64,000 nt of DNA, taken from Gillisia sp. CAL575 (GTDB lineage: Bacteria > Bacteroidota > Bacteroidia > Flavobacteriales > Flavobacteriaceae). The position numbers and the translations under genes are program-made. The notes beneath the pieces are model-generated. The model was not told where the DNA came from. It made no database searches and saw only the letters and a list, made by a program, of their open reading frames with translations. Numbering within the stretch: position 1 is the first letter of the stretch; the number at the start of each line of letters is the position of its first letter. The stretch lies in NCBI RefSeq assembly GCF_000403785.1, contig NZ_APHJ01000021.1, positions 124,001-188,000 on the forward strand. The letters run 5' to 3'. Positions 7,161-16,535 of the stretch are shown here, in pieces.

Positions 7161-9533
7161 CTAAAACCTGCCTTTTAACTTCTCAAAGAAACTTTTCTTT
7201 TCAACTCCATAAGCATAGCCATACTTATTACCATATCCAAAATTGGCAAGTTTTACATCGTTCAAGACAAAACTAACATCATGTAATTTGCCATCTTTCT
7301 TAGCATCTATAGCAAATTCAATAAGTTTCTTTTCAGTATATCCAGCTCTCACTACATAAAGAGTAAGATCTGCGTATTTATTGATCAGGAATGTATCTGT
7401 AACCAACATTACCGGTGCCGTATCTACCACGATATAATCATATTCAGATTTTAGATCTTCAAACATGCTGTGTGCCTTAGGAGTTCTCCATAATTCAGAA
7501 GGGTTTGGAGGAATACTTCCAGATGCCAATAGATCTAAATTAGAATGCAGCTGGGATTGCTTTATTAAAGATGTTAGTGATAGTGAAGCATCTACTAAAT
7601 AATCACTAATTCCTTTAAACTGTTTGGAATCCATTTCATACCGTTGCAATTGCGGATTTCTAAGATCTCCACCCATTATAAGTACTTTCTTACCAGAGTT
7701 TGCAAGAGTTAATGCCAAATTAAAGGCTGCAAAGGTCTTTCCCTCTCCCTTAACCGTAGAAGTAACGAATAACACATTAGCTCCCTCAGTATCTCCAGCA
7801 TTAACTAAAAGATATTGTAAGTTGGTATGTAAGATCCTGAATGCTTCAGAGAGTACAGAACGATCATTTTTGGTGATTAGATCCTCCTCTTTTCTAGCAA
7901 CTTTTGGGATCTCCCCAACTAAAGGGATTATTTTTATAGCCCGTTGCATATCCTTCTGACTTTCAATCTTATTATTGAACAGATTTTTTAAATAGATGAA
8001 TAAAAACGGAATTAAAAGTCCTAATATTAATGCTGCCAATAAAATTATCTTTCTTTTTGGTGATACGGGTTCCCTCAAGCTATAGGCTCTATCTACAATT
8101 TTGGCTTTTGGAGCAGTAACGGCTAAAGAAAGACTTGTTTCTTCTCTCTTTTGAAGTAGAAATAAATATAAAGCTTCTTTAATATTTTGCTGACGCTCAA
8201 TTCCTCTATATTGCTTCTCTTTCCCTGGAACAGAAGCGATCTTAGAGCCCATTGTAGCTGCTTGACTATCTAGGTCTGCTTTTGCAATTTGCAAATTAGA
8301 ACGCATCCTTGACAGACTTTGTAAGACATTAGCTCTAATTTGGTCTATTTGAGAATTTAGATCTACAACCACAGGGTTTTTAAGGGTAGAACCCCTTAAG
8401 ATCCTATTTCGTTCTAATACCAACGTGTTATATTCTGAAATAACAGCATTCACTCCAGATTCTGATATACCCAAATTAGAAGGCAAAAGATCTGAGTCTG
8501 AATCTTTAGAAAGGTAGTCTAGCATGGCATTACTCAACTCTAATTGCGTATTAATGTCTTGCCTCTTTTTATTAAAATCACTAGCATTCTCTATAAACAA
8601 CTGAGATTCTGCCTGTATATCTGTTAACTGATTGGATTCTTTGAATTCTTCTTTTCCTGTTTCTACAGAATCCAACTCCCCAGTAATTATATCCAGCCTG
8701 TCCTCAATAAAACGAGCCGTATTGGTAGCTACTAAATTCTTGTCTTCAATAGCCTGGCGGTTATATTCCAGAATTAGCTGATCTAATATTTGTTGAGCTT
8801 TTACCTTGATAGGATCATCCAGATTTAATTCTATTAAACTCGAATTTTTGTCTGTTAGATTTAAGTGAATTTTCCCTCTATAACTATCGGCAACTGAAGC
8901 TACTGTAGTAAAACTTATTTGTAAAGGATCTTCAATTTTTCCTTTAAAATTTTCAGCTTTATTAATTACAATGGTTGCAAAATCCAGGCTAACTGGTTCC
9001 CCAAAATTCAGATTCAGTTCTTCTTCTGTTAACTCATTCTGTAAAGTTAAACCCGTTTCCGTTTCATTAATAATACTATAGTTCTGAGCCTCTAATAACT
9101 CCTCTTGATTTTCTTGAAGGATCTGAATTTCATAAGGTTTGTTTACATAAAGCTCGGTAGTATTTACATCTCCTTCTGCATAAAAACGAACATTCAGCTG
9201 CAATTTCTTAGCTACATCTGTAATGAGTTGCTTGGAACGCAAAATTCCCATTTCATTTTCAATGCTATTACCACCGCCCATACCACTTAGAATTCCCATG
9301 TCTTCAAAAGCAGATAATTCCGACATGATACCGCCTTTCTTTTCATCTTTAATAATGATAGTAGCTTTAGTTTGGTAAATGGGGGTAGAATACCTTAAAT
9401 ATAAAAACGCAAAAACGATACAGAGTATTAAACTAATTAAGAACCATGGCCAATATCTAAGATACTTTTCTAATTCTTCTCGCAGGTTAATCTCTTCTTC
9501 CTGTTGATTGTAAAGTGTAGGTTGTTGGGACAT
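7161..9533 (-). CDS. wzc: Wzc-type polysaccharide co-polymerase with tyrosine kinase domain
   Basis: Inner-membrane co-polymerase that controls chain length and export, with a cytoplasmic BY-kinase domain. The 790-residue protein has membrane helices at about 31-47 and 497-520 flanking a coiled-coil periplasmic region with a Wzz fold. The kinase domain carries Walker A VKGEGKT (ending about residue 600), Walker A' VLIMGGDLRNP, where the usual first Asp is Gly, and Walker B IVVDTAPVM (Asp about 704). A C-terminal tyrosine cluster (Y767, Y771, Y773, Y775) is the expected autophosphorylation site. It starts 2 bp after the wza stop. No Wzb-like phosphatase is in the window. Confidence 0.95.
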   Translation of the reverse strand: MSQQPTLYNQQEEEINLREELEKYLRYWPWFLISLILCIVFAFLYLRYSTPIYQTKATIIIKDEKKGGIMSELSAFEDMGILSGMGGGNSIENEMGILRSKQLITDVAKKLQLNVRFYAEGDVNTTELYVNKPYEIQILQENQEELLEAQNYSIINETETGLTLQNELTEEELNLNFGEPVSLDFATIVINKAENFKGKIEDPLQISFTTVASVADSYRGKIHLNLTDKNSSLIELNLDDPIKVKAQQILDQLILEYNRQAIEDKNLVATNTARFIEDRLDIITGELDSVETGKEEFKESNQLTDIQAESQLFIENASDFNKKRQDINTQLELSNAMLDYLSKDSDSDLLPSNLGISESGVNAVISEYNTLVLERNRILRGSTLKNPVVVDLNSQIDQIRANVLQSLSRMRSNLQIAKADLDSQAATMGSKIASVPGKEKQYRGIERQQNIKEALYLFLLQKREETSLSLAVTAPKAKIVDRAYSLREPVSPKRKIILLAALILGLLIPFLFIYLKNLFNNKIESQKDMQRAIKIIPLVGEIPKVARKEEDLITKNDRSVLSEAFRILHTNLQYLLVNAGDTEGANVLFVTSTVKGEGKTFAAFNLALTLANSGKKVLIMGGDLRNPQLQRYEMDSKQFKGISDYLVDASLSLTSLIKQSQLHSNLDLLASGSIPPNPSELWRTPKAHSMFEDLKSEYDYIVVDTAPVMLVTDTFLINKYADLTLYVVRAGYTEKKLIEFAIDAKKDGKLHDVSFVLNDVKLANFGYGNKYGYAYGVEKKSFFEKLKGRF

Positions 9534-9535
9534 AA

Positions 9536-10330
9536 TTATCTAGCTATCAATACGATTAAGGAAATTAAAACTGAGGCAACAGAAATATAAACGGAAGCAT
9601 TTCTATTATATCCTGCACCTTGTTTTTGGGCATTATTTGGTTCTATATAAACCACATCATTCTGCTGCAAATAGTAGAAAGGGGAATTAATGATATTTGC
9701 ATCTGTCATATCTAAATACGCATAGGTTTTAGCACCATTTGTTTCGCGCATCACTAATACATTATCTCGTTGTCCATAAATACTCATATCTCCGGCAAGA
9801 CCTAATGCTTTAGGAAGACTTAAATATTCATCTTGTACGCTAAAAGTTCCCGGCCGGTTCACTTCTCCTAATACACTTACTTGAAAATTCACAATACGCA
9901 CATTTACAATAGGTTCTTGTACATACTCGCTAATAGCTATTTTTAACTTCGCCGCTAATTCTTGTCTATTCAAGCCAGCGACCTGAACAGTTCCTAATTG
10001 CGGAAATTCAATATTCCCATCGCTATCTACTAAAAATGACTGCAGCTGCGGAGTACCAGACACTCTTAATCCTGCATCTGAACCTCCAACAGAGGCTCCA
10101 ACTACGGGGAGATTAAAAGGCATTGCCGCCTCCATATTATAAGCAGAAACCGAAATTGTTAAAAGGTCATTAGGGGAAATTTGTAAGCCGTTCTTTGCGG
10201 CAGTGGCTTGCTGTTGAATTTCATCCAAGCCTTGAAAATAAGTGATCTCTTTTCTAGAGACACAAGAGGTAATGGTAAGTGTGGCCAGAAGTGCCAGAAT
10301 AACTTTAGGGAAAATATTTGAAAACTTCAT
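9536..10330 (-). CDS. wza: Wza-type outer-membrane polysaccharide export lipoprotein
   Basis: The 264-residue protein has a lipoprotein signal with lipobox ITSC (Cys23). A Poly_export domain follows (ISPNDLLTISVSAYN to SEYVQEPIVNVRIVNFQ), then one SLBB domain (VSVLGEVNRPGTFSVQDEYLSLPKALGLAGD). A C-terminal hydrophobic helix (about 244-263) probably spans the outer membrane. It is shorter than E. coli Wza, as is usual for Bacteroidota OPX proteins. It sits directly upstream of wzc and works with it as the export channel. A 99-bp gap separates it from the YjbH-like pair. Confidence 0.93.
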   Translation of the reverse strand: MKFSNIFPKVILALLATLTITSCVSRKEITYFQGLDEIQQQATAAKNGLQISPNDLLTISVSAYNMEAAMPFNLPVVGASVGGSDAGLRVSGTPQLQSFLVDSDGNIEFPQLGTVQVAGLNRQELAAKLKIAISEYVQEPIVNVRIVNFQVSVLGEVNRPGTFSVQDEYLSLPKALGLAGDMSIYGQRDNVLVMRETNGAKTYAYLDMTDANIINSPFYYLQQNDVVYIEPNNAQKQGAGYNRNASVYISVASVLISLIVLIAR

Positions 10331-10429
10331 TTTTTAATATTTGCTGCGAAAATAACTAATTAGATTTAACTAAACTTTAAGAATTTATAATAAGATGGCT
10401 ACCCGCTAAGATTAGACTGTAATAGATCA

Positions 10430-11557
10430 TTAATTTAAGGAATTGAGGTAGTTCTGATTGTATTGCCTTAAAATATCCGACAATCTTGGCATTCCAATTC
10501 TAAAATTTTGGCCTACAGCATCTACATTGTTATAAGTGTATTCCCATCTAAATTCTTCTGTGGTTCTAAGCTCTACTTTTCTGTTTCTAAAAATTTTGCC
10601 CGGAAATAAAGCGAATGCAAATTGAAAGCCTGTAGTAGTACCTATATCTGTTGCAGAAGCGAAAAGTCCTATTTCTGCAGCGGCAAATTGTTTAATAAGA
10701 TCGAACCTCACCCCCTTATCTTTAAATAAGAACTGACCTGCGGTTAATTTAATACTCAAGTTTTCTAAAGGCAATCTATATTCCACATCGGCAGTGGCAT
10801 AAATATCATCTAAAGGTTCGTTATAAAGGCTCAAGCCGTTTAACCAATAAAACCCAGTTAATCCAGTAGCTATTCCATAACTCCATCTTTTACTAAAATT
10901 GGCATGTCTAAATTCAAGATCTACCCCATACCTGTTATTATAAAAACTACCTACACTGGCAGAGATAAAATTATGATCCCAGGGCTGATTGAAATAATGC
11001 AGCATAGAAGGGGCGAGACGTAATTGCATGTTCTGATTATCCAGATTATTCACAATTGGAATCACTATTCCTGTTTGTACGCTTAAGCCTCTTGCTATAT
11101 AAACTCTGGTATCCAGGTTTATATTGAATTTTGTTTCAAAAGGATCTGAATAAAAACCGAATCTGGAAATCACTTCCGGATGAAGTCTTAAACTCAACCT
11201 ATAGTTTTTAAAAAGCTTGTTTTGATCCTTGAAATATGCGGTCTCCGATCTTGAAAGCCTTGAATATTCAAGGTCTTTACTGTTATATTTCCCCATCGGG
11301 ACATTGTGATAGATTGGAATAAAATTTAATTCTTCGCCATCCTGTAGAGATTTTTTAGAAATTAATAGTCCTGCATAGCGCATACTATGGAAAGGATTTC
11401 TAAATTCACGATGTTCAAAAAATAGATCTAAAGTGTCCTTAGTTCTAAGTATTTGAACATTCTCAAAACCAGCTTTAGTTAGTGTGTCTTTTATATTCTG
11501 GGCCTGAAAAACTATCGTAAACAAGCAGAAAAAAAAATTAATCCAGATCTTTCTCAT
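10430..11557 (-). CDS. YjbH-like exopolysaccharide protein, C-terminal half
   Basis: The 375-residue exported protein has a short signal peptide (about 1-19, FFCLFTIVFQAQ). A small domain follows (IKDTLTKAGFENVQILRTKDTLDLFFEHREFRNPFHSMRYAG), then a region of alternating beta strands ending in aromatic residues that looks like an outer-membrane barrel. The N-terminal motif resembles the middle of YjbH/GfcD proteins, which are about 700 residues long. Its start overlaps the upstream gene by 20 bp in another frame, which suggests translational coupling. I infer that this and the gene at 11538 together equal one YjbH. Function is probably polysaccharide secretion or surface attachment. Confidence 0.65.
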   Translation of the reverse strand: MRKIWINFFFCLFTIVFQAQNIKDTLTKAGFENVQILRTKDTLDLFFEHREFRNPFHSMRYAGLLISKKSLQDGEELNFIPIYHNVPMGKYNSKDLEYSRLSRSETAYFKDQNKLFKNYRLSLRLHPEVISRFGFYSDPFETKFNINLDTRVYIARGLSVQTGIVIPIVNNLDNQNMQLRLAPSMLHYFNQPWDHNFISASVGSFYNNRYGVDLEFRHANFSKRWSYGIATGLTGFYWLNGLSLYNEPLDDIYATADVEYRLPLENLSIKLTAGQFLFKDKGVRFDLIKQFAAAEIGLFASATDIGTTTGFQFAFALFPGKIFRNRKVELRTTEEFRWEYTYNNVDAVGQNFRIGMPRLSDILRQYNQNYLNSLN

Positions 11558-12350
11558 AGCGTCTTAAAGTTTTTGGGCCAAAATCGAGTGAAAAGTTTAA
11601 AGAAGTAGTAAAGCCGATTTTTTTACCTTCAAATGTATAGGCTTGAAGGTACAACCAGTCTTTCAATGCAAAGTAGGCGCCGGCATTTAATGTCTTTGAA
11701 TCATATTCAAGCATTAAACCTCCATATTTAAAAGGGCTATAAGAAACAGCACTAAAGAAACCATATAAGTAATCATTGCCATATATTTCCTTTCTATCTT
11801 GAACTTTTAGAGATTTCCAAAAAGTATTGTCTTCATTTCCTTTTCTAGTAAAAACATAAGGAGATCCAAACCCCGCAGAAAACTTCCAATTTCCACCTAT
11901 GGCCTGCACATTCTTAGTTAAAACAAGATAGTCATGGGCTAATATTGGCAACCTGGAACCAGGCGGTGTCCAGCCTAAAACTATAGAAGGCCAAATCTCT
12001 TTTTCCTTTAATAACCTGAATCTAAAATCTAATTGACGATCCCCTACTCCAATTTTATCTGATATTTCCGGTCTGTAGGCAATACTTAAATTCACTTCCA
12101 TAAAAGAGGTAAGGCTTGCCCTTACATTATAAAAGTTAATAGTATTCTTATCTAAAGCCGACTTAAATAATGAATACTCATTTGGCACATAAGAAAATGT
12201 AAAACCAAGAGGCTTTCCTTCCATCCAGTCTGCCGAGGGCGTGGTCATATAGCCGGGTTTCCCCATAATATTAACCTGAGCCTGAATATTCATAGCTGTA
12301 AGTATAAATAACAAGCAGAATAAAAAAGAAAATTTAGACTTAAGAGTCAT
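11538..12350 (-). CDS. YjbH-like exopolysaccharide protein, N-terminal half
   Basis: The 270-residue exported protein has a signal peptide ending near AQA (about residue 25). The motif VNIMGKPGYMTTPSADWMEG matches the start of YjbH-family proteins, where a G-x-x-x-TPSA element opens the mature chain. It is followed by barrel-like strands (LDFRFRLLKEKEIWPSIVLGWTPP, AGAYFALKDWLYLQAYTF). It overlaps the downstream gene by 20 bp and both precede wza-wzc. YjbH/GfcD proteins act in exopolysaccharide export. A sequencing frameshift is unlikely because the downstream half has its own signal peptide. Confidence 0.68.
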   Translation of the reverse strand: MTLKSKFSFLFCLLFILTAMNIQAQVNIMGKPGYMTTPSADWMEGKPLGFTFSYVPNEYSLFKSALDKNTINFYNVRASLTSFMEVNLSIAYRPEISDKIGVGDRQLDFRFRLLKEKEIWPSIVLGWTPPGSRLPILAHDYLVLTKNVQAIGGNWKFSAGFGSPYVFTRKGNEDNTFWKSLKVQDRKEIYGNDYLYGFFSAVSYSPFKYGGLMLEYDSKTLNAGAYFALKDWLYLQAYTFEGKKIGFTTSLNFSLDFGPKTLRRYEKDLD

Positions 12351-12380
12351 AATTAGAAAAGAGATTACTTAATAGATAAG

Positions 12381-12416
12381 TAATAAAACAGACTTGCCTT
12401 TTAACAGACAAGTCTG
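12381..12416 (-). terminator. Terminator after the 349-residue lipoprotein gene
   Basis: On the minus strand CAGACTTG and CAAGTCTG arms (8 bp, 12-base spacer) are followed by TTTTATTA. It lies between the lipoprotein gene and the yjbH-like pair, so the export genes may need their own promoter or read-through. Confidence 0.6.
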
Positions 12417-12464
12417 GTATATTATTTCTGTATATCCGTAAAGTGTTATAAATTGAAAAAGTAC

Positions 12465-12557
12465 GTCATTCTATCCCGACGCTTCGGGAGTGTCAGAATT
12501 TTAGAGCACTAATAATCAGAATGATAAATTGAGACCCTGAAATAAATTTAGGGTGAC
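12465..12557. repeat. 93-bp MITE/REP-like repeat inside the exopolysaccharide cluster
   Basis: Begins GTCATTCT and ends AGGGTGAC, with internal hairpins TCCCGA-CGCT-TCGGGA and CCCTGAAATAAATTTAGGG. It is the same family as 6483-6568 and 7069-7089, and lies in the 258-bp gap between the lipoprotein and yjbH-like genes. Confidence 0.65.
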
Positions 12558-12608
12558 GAAAGAACCATATAACTTAAAGTGGATACACAAATTATATTTA
12601 ATTAGGAT

Positions 12609-13658
12609 CTAGCTACCAGATCCTTGGTTGTGACATTTAGCGTAAGCAGCAGTTAATAAAGCATCTGCTTCTGCTTTTACAGCATCAAAATTAGAATTCA
12701 CTTCTTCGATTGTCTCATTATTTCTATTCTCAACAGTTTCTGTTTCCTCAATTTGTCTATCTTCGATTAAGTCTGTAGCTTCTTTCTCGAATTCATTAAT
12801 AACAGTTCTAGATTGTATAGTATTTAGTAAAGCAAATTGTCTAAGTTGTAATTTCAGATCATTATCATCAGCTGAATTGGCATAACCTAAAAGTGCGGTA
12901 GAAATAGATGAGGCAAGTGATCTATAATTATCAACTATTGTATGCAAATTTGTTTGTCTATCATCGAATCTAGCAATAACAGTTACAAGTCTACTTTCAA
13001 GGTTACTTGAAAAGGTATTTAGTTGCTCATCACGTTTTGCGATAGGAGCTTCCATTGCTTTATTGTAAGAAGCTAATGCAATATCAAAACAAGGACCAGT
13101 TCCAGCCTGACTCATAAGATTTGCCATTAGATCATTGATCACAATTCCTTCTTTAGTTAAGTCTTGTGCTCTGTTATAGTCTGCACTAAATGCTATTGTT
13201 GGGAAAAGCGCAGCAACACTTGCAGGTAGCGTTTCTAGCTCTGCAGCTAAAGCAGCATAATCTCCTGTTAATTCTGTAGCATTTAGAAGCTCTTCAATTT
13301 TAGCAGCATCTAAAGCTTGAGCTTCGTCTTGAAAATCTGTAGTTAATCCATCAGAAAAATTCCCAACAGCTGTTAAATTTTCTTTGGTAGCATCACTTAG
13401 GTCTCCAGATCCACTCTCGAAATCTGCAATCATTGCTTTTGTTGCTTCCGACTCGTTAACAGATCCTAAATCTGGTTCAGCGAATTCAATTTCGGGATCA
13501 TCCACATCAGGCATTTCACTTAAATTTTCGAATTCTTTGAATTCAAAAACTTCTGGGGCACCATCATCATTGCTACAGTTAACTAATAACAATGCAAAAA
13601 TTGCCAGTGCAAAGAATTTAATTGTGTTTTGGGGGAAATTTGTAAAATTGGTTTTCAT
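12609..13658 (-). CDS. Exopolysaccharide-cluster lipoprotein of unknown function
   Basis: The 349-residue protein has a lipoprotein signal with lipobox LVNC (Cys28). The next residues SNDDG resemble the acidic Bacteroidota lipoprotein export signal, so the protein may be exposed on the cell surface. The mature part is acidic at first (EFKEFENLSEMPDVDDPEIEF), then strongly helical with long amphipathic helices and a coiled-coil-like segment near the end (EKEATDLIEDRQIEETETVE). No enzymatic motif is seen. Its position between the sugar transferase and the export genes suggests a structural role at the surface. A -7 element lies about 75 bp upstream. Confidence 0.72.
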   Translation of the reverse strand: MKTNFTNFPQNTIKFFALAIFALLLVNCSNDDGAPEVFEFKEFENLSEMPDVDDPEIEFAEPDLGSVNESEATKAMIADFESGSGDLSDATKENLTAVGNFSDGLTTDFQDEAQALDAAKIEELLNATELTGDYAALAAELETLPASVAALFPTIAFSADYNRAQDLTKEGIVINDLMANLMSQAGTGPCFDIALASYNKAMEAPIAKRDEQLNTFSSNLESRLVTVIARFDDRQTNLHTIVDNYRSLASSISTALLGYANSADDNDLKLQLRQFALLNTIQSRTVINEFEKEATDLIEDRQIEETETVENRNNETIEEVNSNFDAVKAEADALLTAAYAKCHNQGSGS

Positions 13659-13731
13659 AAAAATGTTAATTTGATTAGTAAAATAATTATTAGTAAAATT
13701 CTTAGGTAAAATTATTTATTTGAAGAATTAG

Positions 13732-13739
13732 CAAATATA
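13732..13739 (-). promoter_or_regulatory. -7 element upstream of the lipoprotein gene
   Basis: The minus strand reads TATATTTG, matching TAnnTTTG, 74 bp before the lipoprotein start and just after the stop of the sugar transferase. No -33 TTG is evident. Confidence 0.45.
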
Positions 13740-13762
13740 CTTTTTTTAAATAATGGTATCGC

Positions 13763-15106
13763 CTAATAAGCTTTAGCTTCTCCAACAATAGCATTAGTAA
13801 GGGTTTGGAATATAATTTTTAAGTCGAGACTGGGTGACCATTTTTCCAGATAGAAAATATCTAACCTGGTTCTGTTAATGATATCACGGTTCTCCATTAT
13901 CTCCCCACGATACCCACGCACCTGGGCCAATCCGGTAATTCCCGGCTTAACATAGTGTCTTACCAGATATTTATCTACAGAACTTTCGTATTGATTTGTG
14001 TGTGCTTCCATATGCGGTCTTGGCCCAACTACACTCATGCAACCCATAAACACATTTAGAAATTGTGGTAGCTCATCTATACTAGTTTTTCTCATAAAAG
14101 CCCCTATTCTGGTTACCCTCATATCATTTTTAGAGGCCATTAAAAAATCTGAATCATTATTAACCGCCATAGATCTAAATTTAAGACAATGAAAAATCTG
14201 TTTATTAATACCATTTCTCTTTTGCTTAAAAAACACAGGGCCTTTGGATTCCCACTTTATTAAAATTGCCATCAAAGGTATTAGCCAAGATAGTAATGTA
14301 ACGATTACAAAACTTGAAAATACCAAATCGAAGATACGTTTGCCATACAATGCATAGCTAGTTTCAAGAGGAGATTTACGAAGATTTAAAATAGGAATAT
14401 GGTTCACCATTTCCATGTCCATTGCTCGAGTAAAAACTTCTTTATTATCTGGAATTATCTTGATCTTTTTAAAATTCTTATCGGCAAATGCTATGATATT
14501 ATGAAGTTCTACTTTATTTAGTTGAGAAGCATAACAGTAGATCTCATCAACAGAATTCTCTAGCACGTAATCAAGAGCATCGGCAACCTTGCCTTTATAA
14601 TTCTTACTACTGGATAACTGATTATCGAAAAAACCCATATAGCGATATCCCAATTCTGGTTCTAGAAAAATTTGCTTTAGCTTTTTTAAGTTATTATCTC
14701 TACCTATAACAATTACTGCAGCCGAATTTCCTCCCAATGCTCTGTAGCGATTCCGAACAAAAAAGAAGATCGCTCTATACAGTAAAAGACATCCAAATAA
14801 AACACTTAAAATATAGAATTGCTCATAACGGTTAAACACATAAGACTTAAAAGCCATTACGGTAAAGTATCCCAGACAGAATAGTAGGAACACCTGGACG
14901 AACCGGTGAAAGTTAGTAAAAAAACTCTCCTTTCTCGTAGTAGGATAAAATTGCATAAAAAAACAGATCAATAACCAAAAGCTATTGATAGCGATGAGCG
15001 ATCGCCAGCCGAAATAATTCACTGGACTAAAATAGGTCAATATGGCATTTATAATTAATAAATGCGCCACAATAGAAATTGGGATGATAAGATCAGATCT
15101 TTTCAT
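13763..15106 (-). CDS. Undecaprenyl-phosphate sugar-1-phosphate transferase (WcaJ/WbaP-like)
   Basis: Initiates repeat-unit synthesis by moving a sugar-1-phosphate from a nucleotide sugar to undecaprenyl phosphate at the inner membrane. The 447-residue protein has four N-terminal membrane helices, a Rossmann-like CoA-binding domain (NSAAVIVIGRDNNLKK), a fifth hydrophobic helix (about 258-280) and the catalytic Bac_transf domain. That domain shows FFKQKRNGINKQIFHCLKFRSM, RKTSIDELPQFLNVFMG, VVGPRPH and YVKPGITGLAQVRGYRGE. The Asp-Glu of IDELPQ is the catalytic pair known in this family. The sugar (glucose, galactose or other) cannot be told from sequence. It is the last assembly gene of the operon. 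Confidence 0.93.
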   Translation of the reverse strand: MKRSDLIIPISIVAHLLIINAILTYFSPVNYFGWRSLIAINSFWLLICFFMQFYPTTRKESFFTNFHRFVQVFLLFCLGYFTVMAFKSYVFNRYEQFYILSVLFGCLLLYRAIFFFVRNRYRALGGNSAAVIVIGRDNNLKKLKQIFLEPELGYRYMGFFDNQLSSSKNYKGKVADALDYVLENSVDEIYCYASQLNKVELHNIIAFADKNFKKIKIIPDNKEVFTRAMDMEMVNHIPILNLRKSPLETSYALYGKRIFDLVFSSFVIVTLLSWLIPLMAILIKWESKGPVFFKQKRNGINKQIFHCLKFRSMAVNNDSDFLMASKNDMRVTRIGAFMRKTSIDELPQFLNVFMGCMSVVGPRPHMEAHTNQYESSVDKYLVRHYVKPGITGLAQVRGYRGEIMENRDIINRTRLDIFYLEKWSPSLDLKIIFQTLTNAIVGEAKAY

Positions 15107-15145
15107 AAGGGGTTAAATTTTGAACAAGCTATTGTAGGGAAGAGC

Positions 15146-15907
15146 TTAAGAATTAGAAATCTTAAGTTTAGTTTTAATATATTCTTTTGAAAATAAAAAT
15201 AAAAATAGGGAATTGGTATAAAAATATCTTTTAAATAATCTTTTAGGTTCCTGCCCAAAACGAAATAGCCATTCTAAAGAAGCATTTTGCATCCACTTAG
15301 GAGCTCTTTTTTGCATCCCGATCATAACTGGAAGAGCACCACCAATACCAATCATGCAGGCATTGATCTTACCCTTCATAGAAGCCATCCATTTTTCCTG
15401 TTTTGGGCAGCCAAGAGCAACAAAAACAAAATTTGCATCGCTAGAATTTATTCTTTCTATGTACTCATTCTCTTCCTCTAAAGTGAGTGACCGGAAAGGT
15501 GGACTTATCACCCCTGCAATATCAAGCAGCGGATATTCTTTATTACAATAACTCTTAGTTTGGTCCAACATTTCCTGGGTACCTCCATAAAAAAAGACCT
15601 TTAAATTTTCCTTTTCAGAAATTCCCAAAAGATCTGGTAGGAGATCCATACCGGCTACCCTATCCTGTTTCTCTCCATGCAGCAGTTCTAATCCCTTAGC
15701 TAATGGCATCCCATCTGGAGTTACCACTTCTGCATTATTAACTATAGAAGCAAAAGCTATATCATTATAGGCTTCAATAAGCATATGAACATTTGCTACA
15801 CAGGTATAGGTTGATTTTTTAGCAACAGCATATTCACTAAGAACGCTAATAAAATCTTCATATTTCCCTGTGGAAACTTCCAGAGATAATAATGATTTTT
15901 TATTCAT
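15146..15907 (-). CDS. WecG/TagA/CpsF-family glycosyltransferase (GT26)
   Basis: GT26 enzymes add the second sugar to an undecaprenyl-pyrophosphate-linked intermediate. The protein shows family motifs in order: TCVANVHMLIEAYND, VVTPDGMPLAKGLELLHG, DRVAGMDLLPDLL, KVFFYGGTQEML, FVFVALGCPKQEKWM, GIGGALPVMIGMQKRAPKWMQNASLEWLFRFGQEPKRLFKRY. I place the start at ATG 15907 (MNKKSLLSLEVS, 253 residues). A longer frame begins at a TTG at 15964 with 19 extra residues unlike the family. It lies next to the initiating transferase, which fits a role in the second step. Confidence 0.9.
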   Translation of the reverse strand: MNKKSLLSLEVSTGKYEDFISVLSEYAVAKKSTYTCVANVHMLIEAYNDIAFASIVNNAEVVTPDGMPLAKGLELLHGEKQDRVAGMDLLPDLLGISEKENLKVFFYGGTQEMLDQTKSYCNKEYPLLDIAGVISPPFRSLTLEEENEYIERINSSDANFVFVALGCPKQEKWMASMKGKINACMIGIGGALPVMIGMQKRAPKWMQNASLEWLFRFGQEPKRLFKRYFYTNSLFLFLFSKEYIKTKLKISNS

Positions 15908-16007
15908 TTTATAATGAACTAGAGTTGATTTGGAAATCGATTTGATTAATTTATAATTAAGCAAAAGTATAAATGATTTATTTTGAGAATTAGATCAAAA
16001 GTGGAAA

Positions 16008-16535
16008 TTAATATATTTTTGATTCGTGAAGTTCTATCTCTTCGTCACTAAAACGCTTTTTGATAAACCTGGCAGGATTCCCTCCCACTATACTATAGGG
16101 TTCTATATCTTTCACTACTACAGATCCCGATGCGATAATTGCCCCTTTTGCAATTCTAACACCACTCATCACTATAGCACCATAACCAATCCATACGTCA
16201 TCTTCAATTATAACTTTTGAATCTAAGCCTTTCCAATTATAATCGTCATCTCTTATTTGCGAAGCTAATCTAATTGGTATTCCAATTTGCTCAAAATGAT
16301 GATCGTATCTCCCTACCAATGCTACATTGTTGGCAAATAAAACATTATTACCAATTTCCGCATCACATTCTATTTGCGAAAATCTTCCTATGTAACAATT
16401 ATCACCGATGATAATCTTATTTTTAGCATATAAAAACACGCTCCTACCGGCATGAAAATTATCACCAAAGGAATGCTGTTTCCACTTAAAATTGGTTAAA
16501 TAATAATCCCGTAATTTTTTAAGCTTCTGGATCAT
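16008..16535 (-). CDS. Hexapeptide-repeat acyltransferase (acetyltransferase)
   Basis: The 175-residue cytoplasmic protein has left-handed beta-helix repeats from about residue 28 ([35 protein letters not shown]). The catalytic loop with two histidines follows ([11 protein letters not shown]), then later coils ([55 protein letters not shown]). This is the WcaF/NodL-like xenobiotic or sugar acetyltransferase type, which uses acetyl-CoA and works as a trimer. It overlaps the next upstream gene by 4 bp, so it is translationally coupled in the exopolysaccharide operon. The target sugar is unknown. Confidence 0.88.
   Translation of the reverse strand: MIQKLKKLRDYYLTNFKWKQHSFGDNFHAGRSVFLYAKNKIIIGDNCYIGRFSQIECDAEIGNNVLFANNVALVGRYDHHFEQIGIPIRLASQIRDDDYNWKGLDSKVIIEDDVWIGYGAIVMSGVRIAKGAIIASGSVVVKDIEPYSIVGGNPARFIKKRFSDEEIELHESKIY

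Noticed and set aside
10430-12350. Sequencing frameshift in a single yjbH-like gene
   Set aside because: The downstream part has its own signal peptide and start; two overlapping genes explain the data better.
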